From contig CM043953.1 of the NCBI GenBank assembly GCA_014529385.2, positions 108,756,549 to 108,820,548 of the forward strand: a stretch of 64,000 bases of DNA, written 5' to 3'. Numbering within the stretch: position 1 is the first letter of the stretch; every line of letters starts with the position of its first letter. The position numbers and the translations under genes are program-made. Below, in pieces: positions 1-13,660 of this stretch. The notes under the pieces were generated by a model. That model was not told the DNA's origin. It was given only the letters and a program-made list of their open reading frames with translations, and ran no database searches. Origin of the DNA: Adiantum capillus-veneris (taxonomy: Eukaryota > Streptophyta > Polypodiopsida > Polypodiales > Pteridaceae).

Positions 1-1739
1 GGAATTGGCATCCTAACCACCTGTTCATGGACAAAAGGAACCTGTCTTGGAGCCCCTGACTCCGCAACGTGTGAGTGCTCCCTATCCTGTTGGGACACAT
101 GAAGTACCTGGGCATGAGCCTCATCCGGCTCTACTGGCTGTGTGAGCTGCCTTGTCTGTTGTGGCACTGGTGACGCTTACAAAAACTCCATAAACCTTGG
201 TTTTTGCACCAGTCAAGAAAACACGTTCACAACGGCAACTAACTGAATCTTGAACGCATCATCCTCAAGTTGCCCAGTCATAAAGCCCTGCACTGAAGGA
301 GCATTCACATCGGCAAGAGGTACAGACAGGGGTGGCAGTGACCTCTTGCCAACCTCAAACACTGTAGGAATTGCCTACCTGTCCTGCGAAGAGGAAACCT
401 CTTCCATAATGCCTTTCCCTTTGTCGTCAAATGTGTAATCCCGCCTTCCTCTACTCTATGTCTTCACCAAAAACAAACCGAGGCTCACTTCTTGAGGAAA
501 AAATGATTTTGTCCCCGCAACGGAACCATGAAACTGGCCCGTAGGACAGTAGACTTTGGCTTTCACCCGAAACTTTACTTCAAACTTTAAAACACAGAGA
601 AACTTTGCAGATAGAACCTATAACGGGAATCGACACTTCAACACACACAGCTTGGAAGCTCGAGCGCTCCAAGCATACGCCGACAACCTATTGGCCCCAA
701 AGACTGGTGCCCCTTTCGGTATTTCTTCATCTTTAAGAGGGTAAACAGTTACAAAGCTGAGTCCTAGGGATCTTCACCTGTATCCAACTAGAGGGCACCT
801 GTTCTAGAAAAAATTCGGCAACATAACGGCTCCAAAACTTGCTCAGAACAAGCCCCCTTGCCTGGACTCGCTTCCAATGGCATAAACCCTCTGTTTTCAG
901 CTCAAAAACAGTAATTACAGCTCTCTGTAATTACTGGGATTTCACCTCTTTTCAGCCCTAAACACCCCCATTACTGTCCTCTAACAATGGGGCACTCTTC
1001 CCAATGCTTTTGGCATCCATATGGCTGAAAAAAAGTCCAAAAACAGCACATAACCAGTGCTGAAAATGCACCTGTACGGGGAGGTTATTACCCTCACCAG
1101 TGCTTGCTTTTGGAGTAGCAGTTAGCTACTCATGTTCCTGCTCAAAGAGGCTCTTGTCTCCGCACAAAAGCATATGACCACACAACTGTACATAGGTCAA
1201 ATGAAAAGCCCTCTTGTGGGGCATCACATAACTACACGGAGGGGAGAGAGACAGAGAAGTGAATGCTATGCAAGGCTTCAGTTCTTGCACTTCACCATAC
1301 ATAGAGGGTAGGCAAGCACACAGTAGCTTTGGTACCTGTAACAATCAAATGGCACTCATGCATAGTTTTCCCGTTTTGTACCCTCCGGTCTAAAAATATC
1401 TCAACCGGTTGCTCACTTGACTTAGCGACAGAGTAATGAAATGTTCCTCTTGTCATTCCAGAGCTAATGACGCAAACAGATTTCATGGTCCAAAATAGCA
1501 GTTCCCTAAATTTTAGGAGATGCTTCCATGGGACTTCCACTAGTCATCTGACCATCTATCACCACTGGGACCACATCCAAAAATGCAATGTAGCCCAGTT
1601 ATCGGGTGATCTTCTTTTCAAACTTTGAGTAGAGCCTAGACATACTTTTACTGCTCGAATTCCAGTGCTGGTCGGCCCGACCAACTCGTGGCAACAAGGC
1701 CTGCCCGTTTGCGGGTGAAACTCTCGGACGTCGGCCGTT
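1..1739. other. Unassigned sequence, possible decayed minus-strand coding at the left edge
   Basis: No gene or mobile-element family is recognised. On the minus strand, roughly 440 down to 1 reads as protein-like sequence with only a few stops (pieces such as FDDKGKGIMEEVSSS and PLADVNAPSVQGFMTGQLED), so it may be the edge of a decayed coding region continuing outside the window. The rest (about 450-1739) holds only short open frames without recognisable motifs. No LTR ends, primer sites or terminal inverted repeats were seen. Confidence 0.3.
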
Positions 1740-2779
1740 TCACACTAGCCATACAGTGTCCGCCATTTGCAACTTCAAAAAGAGGGTCCCAAAAATTAAA
1801 CAAAAATCAAGGGAAAGAAACCAGCAACTAAGGTTAGCAATTGCCACGTTCTCATGACACCCAGAAGAGGAAGCATTGGTTTGCAAGGTGGTAGAAGCTC
1901 TGCCAAAGCACGGAGTTGCGATGTCGAGAAGCAGGTGGTGATAGAGATTGAGGCTATAGTAGAAGAGACTTATGGAGTCTGCTAAAGGGGATGTGGTGTC
2001 TATAGGTGAGCTTGCGGATGAGGACTTGATCGCTCCTTTTGTAGATTTAGTGGTTTTGAATGTGCTTGATGACAAAGAGAACGAGTCTATAGATGATAAA
2101 TGGGTTTTTGATGAACATGATGTTCCAATTGATCCCTCCCAGCAGGTTTATGTTGACAAGGCTCTAAGTAGGATCAAGGCTATGAGAAGCTTATTAAGTG
2201 TTCGCAATCAAAGAGGCAAGAGGCGGAGCAGGCAGTGTTAAAAGACACCTCTCTGGACACTCATGAGGCAGAGAAAATCGACCGAGGAGATGTCTCTCTC
2301 GTACTATAGGGTATATGCTTTGATGGTGATTCTGCTTTAGGATGGAATTATGATGGCCTTGCAGCTACAGGTTTTGATGTTCAAACGGACAGCATCACCT
2401 TGTCTGCATGCTCATGTTTTTGTTCCAGATCTTTGTGTTCAAGATCTACGCTGGAAGGGGATATTCTATTTGTTTGGGATCCAGGAGGATGTTGGTCTTC
2501 AAGTTGAAAGGCTGAGAGCTTTCAAATCTAGTGAATTCCATCCCTCAAACATTCAAAAGTCCCTTCAGCCAACAGTAGCTAGGGACAGGTCATCAAGGTG
2601 GTTAGCAGCTTCAAAATCAAGAATCCAAAATTAAACAATTTTCAATCGAATAACAAAAAAACCCTTCTTTCTCAAAACAAGTTTGGCTTGAGTAAAGGGG
2701 GGGTTTTATGACCTTCTCGAAGTCAATCAAAAGGTCCTCATTCCTTTTGATGGGAAGTTAATTTTTGTTGTTATGAAGA

Positions 2780-2780
<1 letters not shown>
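1740..2780. other. Unassigned sequence with a short plus-strand open frame
   Basis: An open frame at 1972-2241 (89 residues, acidic, starting MESAKGDVVSIG) is the only noticeable reading frame. It has no recognisable domain and ends in a basic tail. A second frame at 2350-2634 is also unrecognised. Composition is less simple than the microsatellite region that follows, so it could be an old exon or transposon fragment, but nothing in the sequence decides this. Confidence 0.25.

Positions 2781-2781
<1 letters not shown>

Positions 2782-2813
<32 letters not shown>
2782..2813. repeat. (AG)n microsatellite
   Basis: Sixteen uninterrupted AG dinucleotides followed by a short GTTA repeat. The flanks to 3212 hold nothing recognisable. 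Confidence 0.95.
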
Positions 2814-2815
<2 letters not shown>

Positions 2816-3210
2816 AGTTAGTTAATGTCACTTGGCTTCCCAAGCTACCAACCAACTAAGGCATAAGGGGAGTATCCCACCAATTCACTCATATCTGAAG
2901 AGGGGTAAAAAGATCCCAAGGGGGACAACCAAGGTCCCAATATAGACAGAAAGAAACAGTGCTCTCTAAGCATAGAAATTCTTATGAGAGGGGAGAAGCC
3001 CAACAACCTAAGCAAGAGAATTTGATATCCAACGCAAGCACAGTCATAGATCTCAAAAAGGAGTACCTCAAGACAGGCTATGTCATAAATATAAGTACCT
3101 CAAGGTAGGAAAAATCTAAAGAAATAAACCCTTTTATGCATGAAGTTAAGTCACAATTAAAGGTAGCAAAGCCTTGGGATGAGGGCACTTCTAGCAGCAC
3201 AAATATGTGT

Positions 3211-3212
<2 letters not shown>

Positions 3213-3246
<34 letters not shown>
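3213..3246. repeat. (GT)n microsatellite
   Basis: Seventeen uninterrupted GT dinucleotides. About 55 bp of unique sequence separates it from the much longer GT tract that follows. Confidence 0.95.
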
Positions 3247-3247
<1 letters not shown>

Positions 3248-3302
3248 ATGAGATATTTGAGTTTGAAGGCCCATAGCCAAGCCTTGAAATACTCACGTAT
3301 GC

Positions 3303-3401
<99 letters not shown>

Positions 3402-3419
3402 GGGAGGGGGGGGGGGGGG
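3303..3419. repeat. Long (GT)n tract with terminal poly-G run
   Basis: About 48 GT units (3303-3398), preceded by GCGC, then TTTGGGA and a run of 14 G (3406-3419). The reading frames here that give long Cys-Val or Thr-His runs are products of the repeat, not genes. Confidence 0.95.
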
Positions 3420-4140
<721 letters not shown>

Positions 4141-5242
4141 GTGCATCGCGTACCTTGGACGTAGAAGCAGTCGAGGTCGACATGCGCTATCACTCGCACC
4201 TCTGCAGGCTCTGGTCTCGCCACTGGCATCGCTTCCACCCTCGAATGCCTGCTGACTGGCTGTGGGTGGCGCGAAGCACTCTTAATCAAGGGCAGACCAG
4301 ATGAACGTAATGGACACAACTAGGCCTAGCATCATGCGCTCTCACAAATCCAAGCGTCAACTAAAAGAGTTAAACTAGGCCTACAAGGCAGTACTAGTAA
4401 CATTTTGGGCCACTCTAAAATGTTAACCTCTGGCCAATGAGAGAAGGACATTTGGCATAATTATTAGACATCCGAGCTTGCGGGCAAGCCTAAGGGCCAA
4501 GCATTGGTAGACTCTTTCAAATCAAGGAGTATGCGAAAAGGGTTAGCTTAAGCAAAGCACACTCTTAGCTTGTTGTTGTTCTTTTGAAGACATACTTTTT
4601 GTCGCAAGATTTGCTGATTTTGACTAGTTTTTGTGCATATTATATATTGCAAGAGCGCAATGACAGAACTTGTTTATGCAGGCACCAGTTGTAGGATCAA
4701 TCTGCTTGTGATTGAGTGGCTACTTCTTAGAGCTGAGGGCTTCAAAACCTTGAGTTGAAGCACCATTCAAAATTGAAAGGCCATGCATGCAAAAACAGTT
4801 GAGTGCCAATCATAAAATGCAAGTGCTTGCACCTTGAAGTCTTGTGACGTAACAAAAGATGCTGACATGGGTGAGAGAATTCTCGCTCAGATTGCTAGTC
4901 GTGGGTTGTTTGAGTAACATGTCGGGTTTCTTGGTTCTTCATCCTCCATTAATTTAATAATGAAATCAAAATTGTCAAGCTTTTTTTAGCAACACAAAAA
5001 GAAATTAAATGCCGCTTCTAGATGAGGCTGAGGGCTTCAAAATCTTGAGCTAGAGCTCCATTCACAAGGTGAAAGGCCATGGTTGCAAAAATAGTCAACC
5101 GCCAATCACAAAATACAAGTTCTACCTCATTAGTGCTCCGAAAACTTCTATGGCATTGCCATGGATGATAGGATTCATGATCAAATGGCTAGTCAAGGGT
5201 TGTAGATGGCGGGGACACTCTCATATGAAAGGACACTCTCAT
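4141..5242. other. Unassigned sequence with a diverged direct duplication
   Basis: No coding sequence is recognised. The stretch 4731-4915 is repeated in diverged form at 5021-5205 (shared words include GCTGAGGGCTTCAAAA, GAAAGGCCATG and CCAATCA). A short 18-bp tandem (GGACACTCTCATA units) lies at 5213-5247, next to the element A insertion. Because A sits in this sequence, 4141-5247 may be the left part of the LTR-like sequence that resumes at 15544. Confidence 0.4.
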
Positions 5243-5247
5243 ACGAA

Positions 5248-5473
5248 TGTTGGAATTAGGGTTGCAGAGAAACACACACAGCTTGGAGAAGACGAAGGAA
5301 GCTCAAGGCACACAATAGAGAGTGTGTTACTTAGTGTGCAATGGAAAGATAGATAGCCCTAGAGTGATGGGCGTATATACAATGCTCGGGGGAAAAAACC
5401 TCCTAAAGAGGGAAAAAATGCCCCGGCGGTCCTAGTGTGTCACACACATCACTACCACATGTATATGGTAACA
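5248..5473 (-). repeat. Element A 3' LTR
   Basis: 226 bp. In the element's sense it starts TGTTACCATA and ends CTAATTCCAACA, with TGTT/AACA terminal inverted repeats. It carries a TATATAC stretch that may be the promoter TATA element. One T is missing relative to the 5' LTR (GTGTCACAC against GTGTTCACAC). Confidence 0.95.
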
Positions 5474-5483
5474 AATCCCCCCT
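5474..5483 (-). promoter_or_regulatory. Element A polypurine tract
   Basis: In the element's sense, AGGGGGGATT lies directly against the 3' LTR. This is the expected plus-strand priming site, and element B has the identical tract. Confidence 0.85.
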
Positions 5484-5548
5484 GGAGTGATGCGGTGAAC
5501 GAGAGCTAGCACATGAGTAAAGGGAAGTGCCATGCCTTGAGGACATGA

Positions 5549-8500
5549 TCAGTCCACAAAGGGGAGTAAGCCCAAAGCTTTGCGAAAAGCTTCAAGCTTC
5601 TCACGAGACAATGCCTTTGTGAAAAGATCTGCAAGGTTGTCCTGTGTTGGCACATAAGCCAAGTTGATCTCACCTGTTGAGAGCCTCTCCTTGACATAGT
5701 GGTAATGCACCTCAATGTGCTTTCTGCGAGCATGAAAAAGTGGGTTCCTCACAACTGCCAATGCGCTCTGACTATCAGTGTAGATAGTGTTGGCAGTGTC
5801 CTGTCCAACACCCAAATCAGCCATAAGGCGTATGAGCCATACACACTCAACCGTAGCTGTGAAGACTGCCTTGTACTCAGCCTCCCAACTTGAAGTGGCC
5901 ACAGTAGGTTGCTTCTTGCTCGACCATGATATACATGAACTACCAAGCATGAAACAAAAACCACTTGTGGACACTCCTGTGTCAAAACAACCAACCCAAT
6001 CTGAGTCCAAAAAAGCATGTAAGTCTGGTGGCAATGATCCCCCCTTGGGATAAAACAAGCCAAGATGTAAAGTGCCACTAAGGTAGCGAAAAATCCTCTT
6101 GACAGCCTGCCAATGCTTAGACCCTGGGCTATGCATAAATCTGCTGACCTGTGAGACTGAAAACTGAATATTCAGCCTCGTGTTGCATACATAAATGAGG
6201 CATCCAATAGTAGTTTGGTAAAGAGTGACATCAGCAAGATCGCCAGCATCATGTAGACTCAACTTCAAACCTGTTTCCATGGGAGTGGCAATAGGTTTGC
6301 AATCCTCAAGTCCAAACTTACATAGCAATGTCTCTATGTAACTTTTCACAAGGCAATACCACCATCACACTGCTTAAACTGTATGCCCAAATAATGATGC
6401 AACAGCCCCAAGTCTTTCATCTTGAAAGCAGCATTCAAATCAGCCTTAAATTCACCAATATGTCTCTCATTTGGTCCAGTGATCAGCAAATCATCTACAT
6501 AAAGAACCACAATGAGAAGAACATCACCCTCATGCTTTACATACAATGTGCTTTTTGTTGGAATGTTTTACGAAAGCCTTGTTTGACCAAATGAGTGTTA
6601 GCTTTCTCATACCAAGCACGAGGAGATTGCTTCAACCCATACAAAGCCTTGTTACATTTGCACACTTTGTCCTCTTGTTCTTTTTTGACAAAACCGCGAG
6701 GCTGCGTTACATAAACTTCCTCAAATATGTCACCATTCAAGAAAGCAGTAACAATGTCTGATTGATGTACATCCCAACCAAAATGAGCTGCCAACGCACA
6801 TAGAAAACGCACAGTAGTCATACGACAAGTGGGAGCAAAAGTCTCTTCATAATTTATGCCTTTTTGTTGTGCATAACCCTTTGCAACAAGTCGAGCCTTA
6901 TGGCGATCGATCTCACCATCCGGCTTGTGTTTCAACTTGGAAACCCACTTCGTACCAATGACCTTTTTGCCAAGAGACAAATCACATAAAGTCCATGTGT
7001 CATTTTCTATAAGTGCATCATATTCTTATTGCATGGCAGCCATCCAATTTTCTGAATTCTGTGCTTCATCAAAAGACAGAGGTTCCTCAACATCATGTAA
7101 GCTAGACATAGCCAAAGCATAACAATCTGATGCATAAGATGCATGGTGAGAGCCTGAACGAGTACGAGTAGACGAAGGTGCATCCAATTTACTGTCACGC
7201 AAAGTGTGCACCAGCCATTTTGGCATACCTCTAGCCTGCTCATTTTCAGCCCTTTCCTCATCATGTACATCTGCATCAATAATAGGCTGATCTGTAACAT
7301 TTTCACAAACCCCCATAGGCTGTACATTTGCCTCATTGGAATTTACATTTGAACTTCCACCACTGAAAAGAGGTAACAAAGTGTCATAAATGTCTTGTGA
7401 GCTTACATTACTGTCTCTAGTACATGACAGCAAGGGCTGAACAGAATCTTCCACAAACACTACATCCCGTGAATCCAAAATACGCTTTGTTTGCGGATGA
7501 TACAACCTGTAACCTTTGCTTTCAGCACTATAACCAACAAAAATACATTTCACAACCTTATCATCCAATTTTTTGCGCTGTGTTTGTGGCACCAAAGCAT
7601 ATGCCAAACAGCCAAAAACACGCATGTGCTCAATAGAAGGTTTTCTATCATGCCATGCTTCATATGGAGTAATAGACTGCAAAGCTTTCGTAGGACACCT
7701 GTTAAGTACATAAGTGGCACACATGATGGCCTCAAGCCAAAAAGAATGCGGTAAAGCTTGACTTTTGACCATACATCGTGCCATTTCCGTCAGTGACCTG
7801 TTTTTCTTCTCAGCAACACCATTTTGCTGAGGCGTATAAGGCACTGTACATTGGTGTTTTATCCCACGACTAGCCAGAAATGCATTGAATTCATGAGACA
7901 TATACTCCCCCCCTCGATCGGAACAGAGGGTGCCCATAGTACATTTCGAGACATTTTCAGCCATAGCCAGAAATTATTTGAAGCACATAAAAACTTCGGA
8001 CTTTGCTTTAAGCGGAAATAGCCATGCATGCCTGGAGTAATCATCAATAAAAGTCACGAAGTAAAGGTAATGGCCCAAGGACGGAGTTTGCATGGGCCCA
8101 CAAACATCACTATGCACAAGCTGCAACCTGCATGTGGCCCGAACTGAACCATCCTTTGGAAATTTAGAACGCTGCATCTTACCCAAAATACAGCCTTCAC
8201 AAACATGTTTGACAGGTGCTTCAAGAGGCGGCAAAGAAGCAACCATATCAGATTTCTGCAAACGCAGCAAACTGGCAAAATTCAGATGACCAAAACGTGC
8301 ATGCCAAAGTTTTACATCTGAAATAGCCCATGAATCTGCAACTGCATTTGTAAAATTTTGTCCACACTTGTCATACAAAGTGAGCTTATACAGCCCACGA
8401 CACAAAAGCCCAGATGCAACAATTTCATCACCAAAATTGAGATCATGAACTATACATCTGTCATCCACAAAATTGACTACAAGTCCAAGTCTAGCAAGTG

Positions 8501-8738
8501 CAGATATAGACAAAAGATTCTTCTTGATCCCAAGTACATAAAGTGCATCAACAAGTGTGAAGAATTTCCATTTGCAGCAGTAAGCACAATCGATCCAAAT
8601 CCCTAAGTCGGATAAGAGGCATTGTTGACACAAGTGACTAAATTCCCATGAGGGACAAACTCGAGAGAGGTGAACAATTCATGATGTGAGGTAATGTGCT
8701 TTGTAGCACCACTGTCGAAATACCACGTATGTGAATCT
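5549..8738 (-). pseudogene. Element A pol: protease, integrase, RT, RNase H (broken)
   Basis: Minus-strand remnant of the copia polyprotein downstream of the element B insertion. In order: protease start (FDSGATKHI near 8710), integrase zinc finger (HARFGHLN, then CEGCILGK, near 8310-8180), integrase core (VHSDVCGP, SDRGGEYMS, PQQNGVAEK near 7800), RT (KARLVAKGYAQQ near 6900; YVDDLLITG near 6490) and RNase H (DSDWVGCFDT, SKKQPTVATSS, ADLFTKALS, to 5549). Breaks: TAA in integrase near 7971-7973, TAA at 7026-7028, a +2 frameshift near 6560 shared with B, and a 4-bp loss near 6348. The last piece (6349-5549) is a long uninterrupted RT/RNase H end. Confidence 0.92.
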
Positions 8739-8965
8739 TGTTGGAATTAGGGTTGCAGAGAAACACACACAGCTTGGAGAAGACGAAGGAAGCTCAAGGC
8801 ACACAATAGAGAGTGTATTACTTAGTGTGCAATGGAAAGATTGATAGCCCTAGAGTGATGGGCGTATATACAATGCACGGGGGAAAAAACCTCCTAAAGA
8901 GGGAAAAAATGCCCCGGCAGTCCTAGTGTGTTCACACACATCACTACCACATGTATATGGTAACA
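8739..8965 (-). repeat. Element B 3' LTR
   Basis: 227 bp, TGTTACC...CCAACA in the element's sense. It differs from the B 5' LTR at three sites by eye: AAAC/AAGC near the U5 end, GGCAGTC/GGCGGTC, and the terminal AACA/AAAA. Confidence 0.96.
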
Positions 8966-8975
8966 AATCCCCCCT
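8966..8975 (-). promoter_or_regulatory. Element B polypurine tract
   Basis: AGGGGGGATT in the element's sense, flush with the 3' LTR and identical to element A's tract. Confidence 0.85.
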
Positions 8976-9040
8976 GGAGTGATGCAGTGAACGAGAGTTG
9001 GCACATGAGTAAAGGGAAGTGCCATGCCTTGAGGACATGA

Positions 9041-12000
9041 TCACTCCACAAAGGGGAGTAAGCCCAAAGCTTTGCGGAAAGCTTCAAGCTTCTCACGAGA
9101 CAATGCCTTCGTGAAAAGATCTGCAAGGTTGTCTTGTGTTGGCACATAAGCCGAGCTGATCTCTCCTGCTGAGAGCCTCTCCCTGACATAGTGGTAATGC
9201 ACCTCAATGTGCTTTGTGAGAGCATGAAAAACTGGGTTCCTCGCAACTGCTAATGCGCTCTGACTGTCAATGTAGATACTGTTGGCAATGTCCTGTCCAA
9301 CACCCAAATCAACCATAAGGCATCTGAGCCATACACACTCAACCGTAGCTGTGAAGACTGCCCTATACTCATCCTCACAACTCGAAGTGTCCACAGTAGG
9401 TTGCTTCTTGCTCAACCATGATATACATAAACTGCCAAGCATGAAACAAAAACCACTTGTGGACACTCGCGTGTCAAAACAACCAGCCCAATCTGAGTCC
9501 GAAAAAGCATGTAAGTCTGGCGGCAATGATCCCCCCTTGGGATAAAACAAGCCAAGATGTAAAGTGCCACTAAGGTAGCGGAAAATCCTCTTGACAGCCT
9601 GCCAATGCTTAGACCCTGGGCTATGCATAAATCTGCTGACCTGTGAGACTGCAAACTGAATATCCGGCCTCGTGTTGCATACATAAATGAGGCAGCCAAC
9701 AGTAGTTTGCTAAAGAGTGACATCAGCAGGATCGCCAGCATCATGTAGACTCAACTTCAACCCTGTTTCCATGGGAGTGGCAATAGGTTTGCAATCCTCA
9801 AGTCCAAACTTACATAGCAATGTCTCTATGTAACTTTTCTAACACAAGGCAATACCACCATCACACTGCTTGACCTGTATGCCCAAATAATGATGCAACA
9901 CCCCCAAATATTTCATCTTGAAAGCAGCATTCAAATCAGCCTTAAATTCACCAATATGTCTCTCATTTGGTCCAGTGATCAGCAAATCATCTACATAAAG
10001 AACCACAATGAGAAGTACATCACCCTCATGCTTTACATACAATGTGCTTTCTGTTGGAATGTTTTACGAAAGCCTTGTTTGACCAAATGAGTGTTAGCTT
10101 TCTCATACCAAGCACGAGGAGATTGCTTCAACCCATACAAGGCCTTGTTACATTTGCACACTTTGTCCTCTTGTCCTTTTATGACAAAACCGCGAGGCTG
10201 CGTTAGATAAACTTCCTCAAATATGTCACCATTCAAGAAAGCAGTAACAATGTTTGATTGATGTACATCCTAACCAAAATGAGCTGCCAATGCACATAGA
10301 AAACGCACAGTAGTCATACGACAAGTGGGAGCAAAAGTCTCTTCATAATCTATGCCTTTTTGTTGTGCATAACCCTTTGCAACAAGTCGAGCCTTATGGC
10401 GATCGATCTCACCATCCGGCTTGCGTTTTAACTTGTAAACCCACTTTGTACCAATGGCCTTTTTGCCAGGAGGCAAATCACATAAAGTCCATGTGTCATT
10501 TTCTATAAGTGCATCATATTCTGATCGCATGGCAGCCATCCAATTTTCTGAATTCTGTGCTTCATCAAAAGACAGAGGCTCCTCAACATCATGTAAACTG
10601 GACACAGCCAAAGCATAACAATCTGATGCATAAGATGCATGGTGAGAGCCTGAACGAGTACGAGTAGACGAAGGTGCATCCAATTTACTGTCACGCAAAG
10701 TGTGCACCAGCCATTTTGGCATACCTCTAGCCTGCTCATTTTCAGCCCTTTCCTCATCAAATACATCATGTACATCTGCATCAGTAATAGGTTGATCTAA
10801 AACATTTTCAGAAACCCCCATAGGCTGTACATTTGCCTCATTGGAACTTACATTCGTATTTCCACCACTAAAAAGAGGCAACAAAGTGTCTGAGCTTACA
10901 TTACTGTCTCTAGTACATGACAGCAAGGGCTGAATAGAATCTTCCTCAAACACTACATCCCGTGAAACCAGAATACGTTTTGTTTGCGAATGATACAACC
11001 TGTAACCTTTGCTTTCAGCACTATAACCAACAAAAATACATTTGACAGCCTTATCATCCAATTTCTGCGCTGCACTTGTGGCACCAAAGCATATGCCAAA
11101 CAACCAAAAACACGCATGTGCTCAATAGAAGGTTTTCTATCATGCCATGCTTCATATGGAGTAATAGACTGCAAAGCTTTCGTAGGACACCTGTTAAGTA
11201 CATAAGTGGCACACATGATGGCCTCAAGCCAAAAAGAATGCGGTAAAGCTTGACTTTTGACCATACATCGTGCCATTTCCGTCGGTGACCTGTTTTTCTT
11301 CTCAGCAACACCATTTTGCTGAGGCGTATAAGGCACTGTACATTGGTGTTTTATCCCACGACTAGCCAGAAATGTGTTGAATTCATGAGACATATACTCC
11401 CCCCCTCGATCGGAACGGAGGGTGCCCATAGTACATTTCAAGACATTTTCAGCCATAGCTAGAAATTGTTTGAAACACATAAAAACTTCAGACTTCGCTT
11501 TAAGCGGAAATACCCATGCATGCCTGGAGTAATCATCAATGAAAGTCACGAAGTACAGGTAATTGCCCAAGGACGGAGTTTGCATGGGCCCACAAACATC
11601 ACTATGCACAAGCTGCAACCTGCATGTGGCCCGAACTGAACCATCCTTTGGAAATTTAGAACGCTGCATCTTACCCAAAATACAGCCTTCACAAACATGT
11701 TTGACAGGTGCTTCAAGAGGCGGCAAAGAAGCAACCATATCAGATTTCTGCAAACGCAGCAAACTGGCAAAATTCAGATGACCAAAACGTGCATGCCAAA
11801 GTTTTGCATCTGAAATAGCCCTTGAATCTGCAACAGCATTTGCAAAGTTTTGTCCACACTTGTCATACAAAGTGAGCTTATACAGCCAAGGGCACAAAAG
11901 CCCAGATGCAACAATTTCATCACCAAAACTGAGATCATGAACTGTACATCTGTCATCCACAAATTTGACTACAAGTTCAAGTCTACCAAGTGCGGATACA

Positions 12001-13298
12001 GACAAGAGATTCTTCTTGATCCCAGGTACATAAAGTGCATCAACAAGTGTGAAGGAACTGCCATTAGCAGCAGTGAGCACAATCTTTCGAACTCCTTGAA
12101 CTGGATAAGAGGCGTTGTTGGCACAAGTGACTGAATTCCCATGAGGGACAGACTCGAGAGAGGTAAACAATTCACGATGTGAGGTAATGTGCTTTGTAGC
12201 ACCACTGTCAAAATACCACACATGTGAATCTGCAGCAACTGACAAGCATGCATCATGGACAACAGGATTGTAAGTGCACTCTGCGCTAAAAGCCCATTCT
12301 GCATCAACATCAGCAACACAGTCTCCTTTCACAGAAGACTCAACAATGGCTGCATTTGTAGTGGAACCAGCATTTGCAGTGGAACCACCCTCTTTCTTCT
12401 TAGCCTCTTTGGCCTTCAACTTAGGACACGACTTGATCAAGTGATCATTGGCTTTACAATAATGGCAACGCATCTTCTTTTTGCCCTTATCACCAGAATT
12501 GCTAGACGAAGTGCTGCCAGCAGAAGCATTAGGAACATAATTTTTGCCACTCGCAGCAGAACCATAAGAAGTGGCTGCATTACTGTTACCACCCTTTCTT
12601 TGAGAAGCAATAAAATCTTGTTCAACTGCACGCTTTCTAGTCCTGTTTTTTCTGGACAGTGACTCTTGCAATAGCAATGTGCATAATGCATCAAACTTGA
12701 CAACTTCTAGATTTCCTTGGGTCATCAGTCTCCAAGTACTAGCAAAAGTCTGGTAGGAATCTGGTAAGGCATCAAGAACTGTCTGCACAAGGGAACTGTC
12801 TGAAACGACTTCACCTACAGAAATAAGCTGCTCATTGATATCCTTGACACTAGCAAGGAAAGTGTCCATATCATCTTCCTCATGCATAATCTTCGACTCC
12901 AGCTCTTTACGCAGCAAAGCAATTTTAGCCTCATTGCGGCTTGCATAAAGACCTGCTAGAATATCCCAAGCCTGTTTTGCAGATTTTTCAGAACGGATGT
13001 GAGGAACAATGGTGCGCTTCACAGACAACGCAATCAATGCATGAGCCTGCGCATCCTTAACATCCCAACGAGCTTGTTCTGCCGTAGGCAAAAAAACTCT
13101 AACAGCTGCAATCCTTGCAGCAAGACCTGCAACATCCTCAGAACCAGGACGTACATCAATGCCCTGCACAATGTTCCAGACACCCTTTGACACAAGAACA
13201 TGTTGCATCATATAAGCCCACATAGGTTAGTTGTCCCCATCCAACCTGTCCTCAGCAGCAAACATCTTGAACACATCTGTGTTGTTGTTGTCAGCCAT
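9041..13298 (-). pseudogene. Element B gag-pol polyprotein (broken)
   Basis: The start is taken at the ATG at 13298-13296 (MADNNNTDVFKMF), matching A and I. Gag is followed by a CCHC zinc knuckle (CHYCKANDHLIKSC), protease (FDSGATKHITS), integrase HHCC and DDE core (VHSDVCGP, SDRGGEYMS, PQQNGVAEK), RT (KWVYKLKRKPDGEIDRHKA; YVDDLLITG) and RNase H (SDSDWAGCFDT; ADLFTKALS) ending at 9041. Breaks: TAA at codon 24 (13227-13229), a 1-bp loss near 11066, Trp-to-TAG at 10270-10272, the +2 shift near 10053 shared with A, TAG at 9839-9841 shared with C, and TAG at 9710-9712. A 756-codon open stretch (13223-10953) survives from gag into integrase. Confidence 0.93.
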
Positions 13299-13646
13299 GG
13301 TAAATGTTGCACCTGATGTGAAAACTGCCCGAAAATAGGAGAAATGGAGCGGGAACAACCTGTTCTACATAGCACAAACCGTAGAAGACTATAAGGCACC
13401 TGTTATGCAGAAAACGGCACTGACAAAAATTCTGCACAAAATGACAAAATAGCCTGTGCAGTACTGCATGTAGTGGAAACGGAGGCCAAAATGAGTCCAA
13501 ATCAAAATTCTGAGCAGACCAAGCTCTCTGAGCCTTCCCAAAAATTTTGTCAACCTACGAACGCTCGCCAAAGCTCATTGAAATCGGAGAAAGTGAGCAG
13601 GCGTGTGCTAGAGCAGCTGGCGACTAAGCCCGGGAGGACATTGCCT

Positions 13647-13658
13647 GCTCTGATACCA
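13647..13658 (-). promoter_or_regulatory. Element B primer binding site
   Basis: Reads TGGTATCAGAGC in the element's sense, two bases after the 5' LTR. This is the standard plant copia site complementary to the 3' end of initiator methionine tRNA. Confidence 0.93.
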
Positions 13659-13660
13659 AT

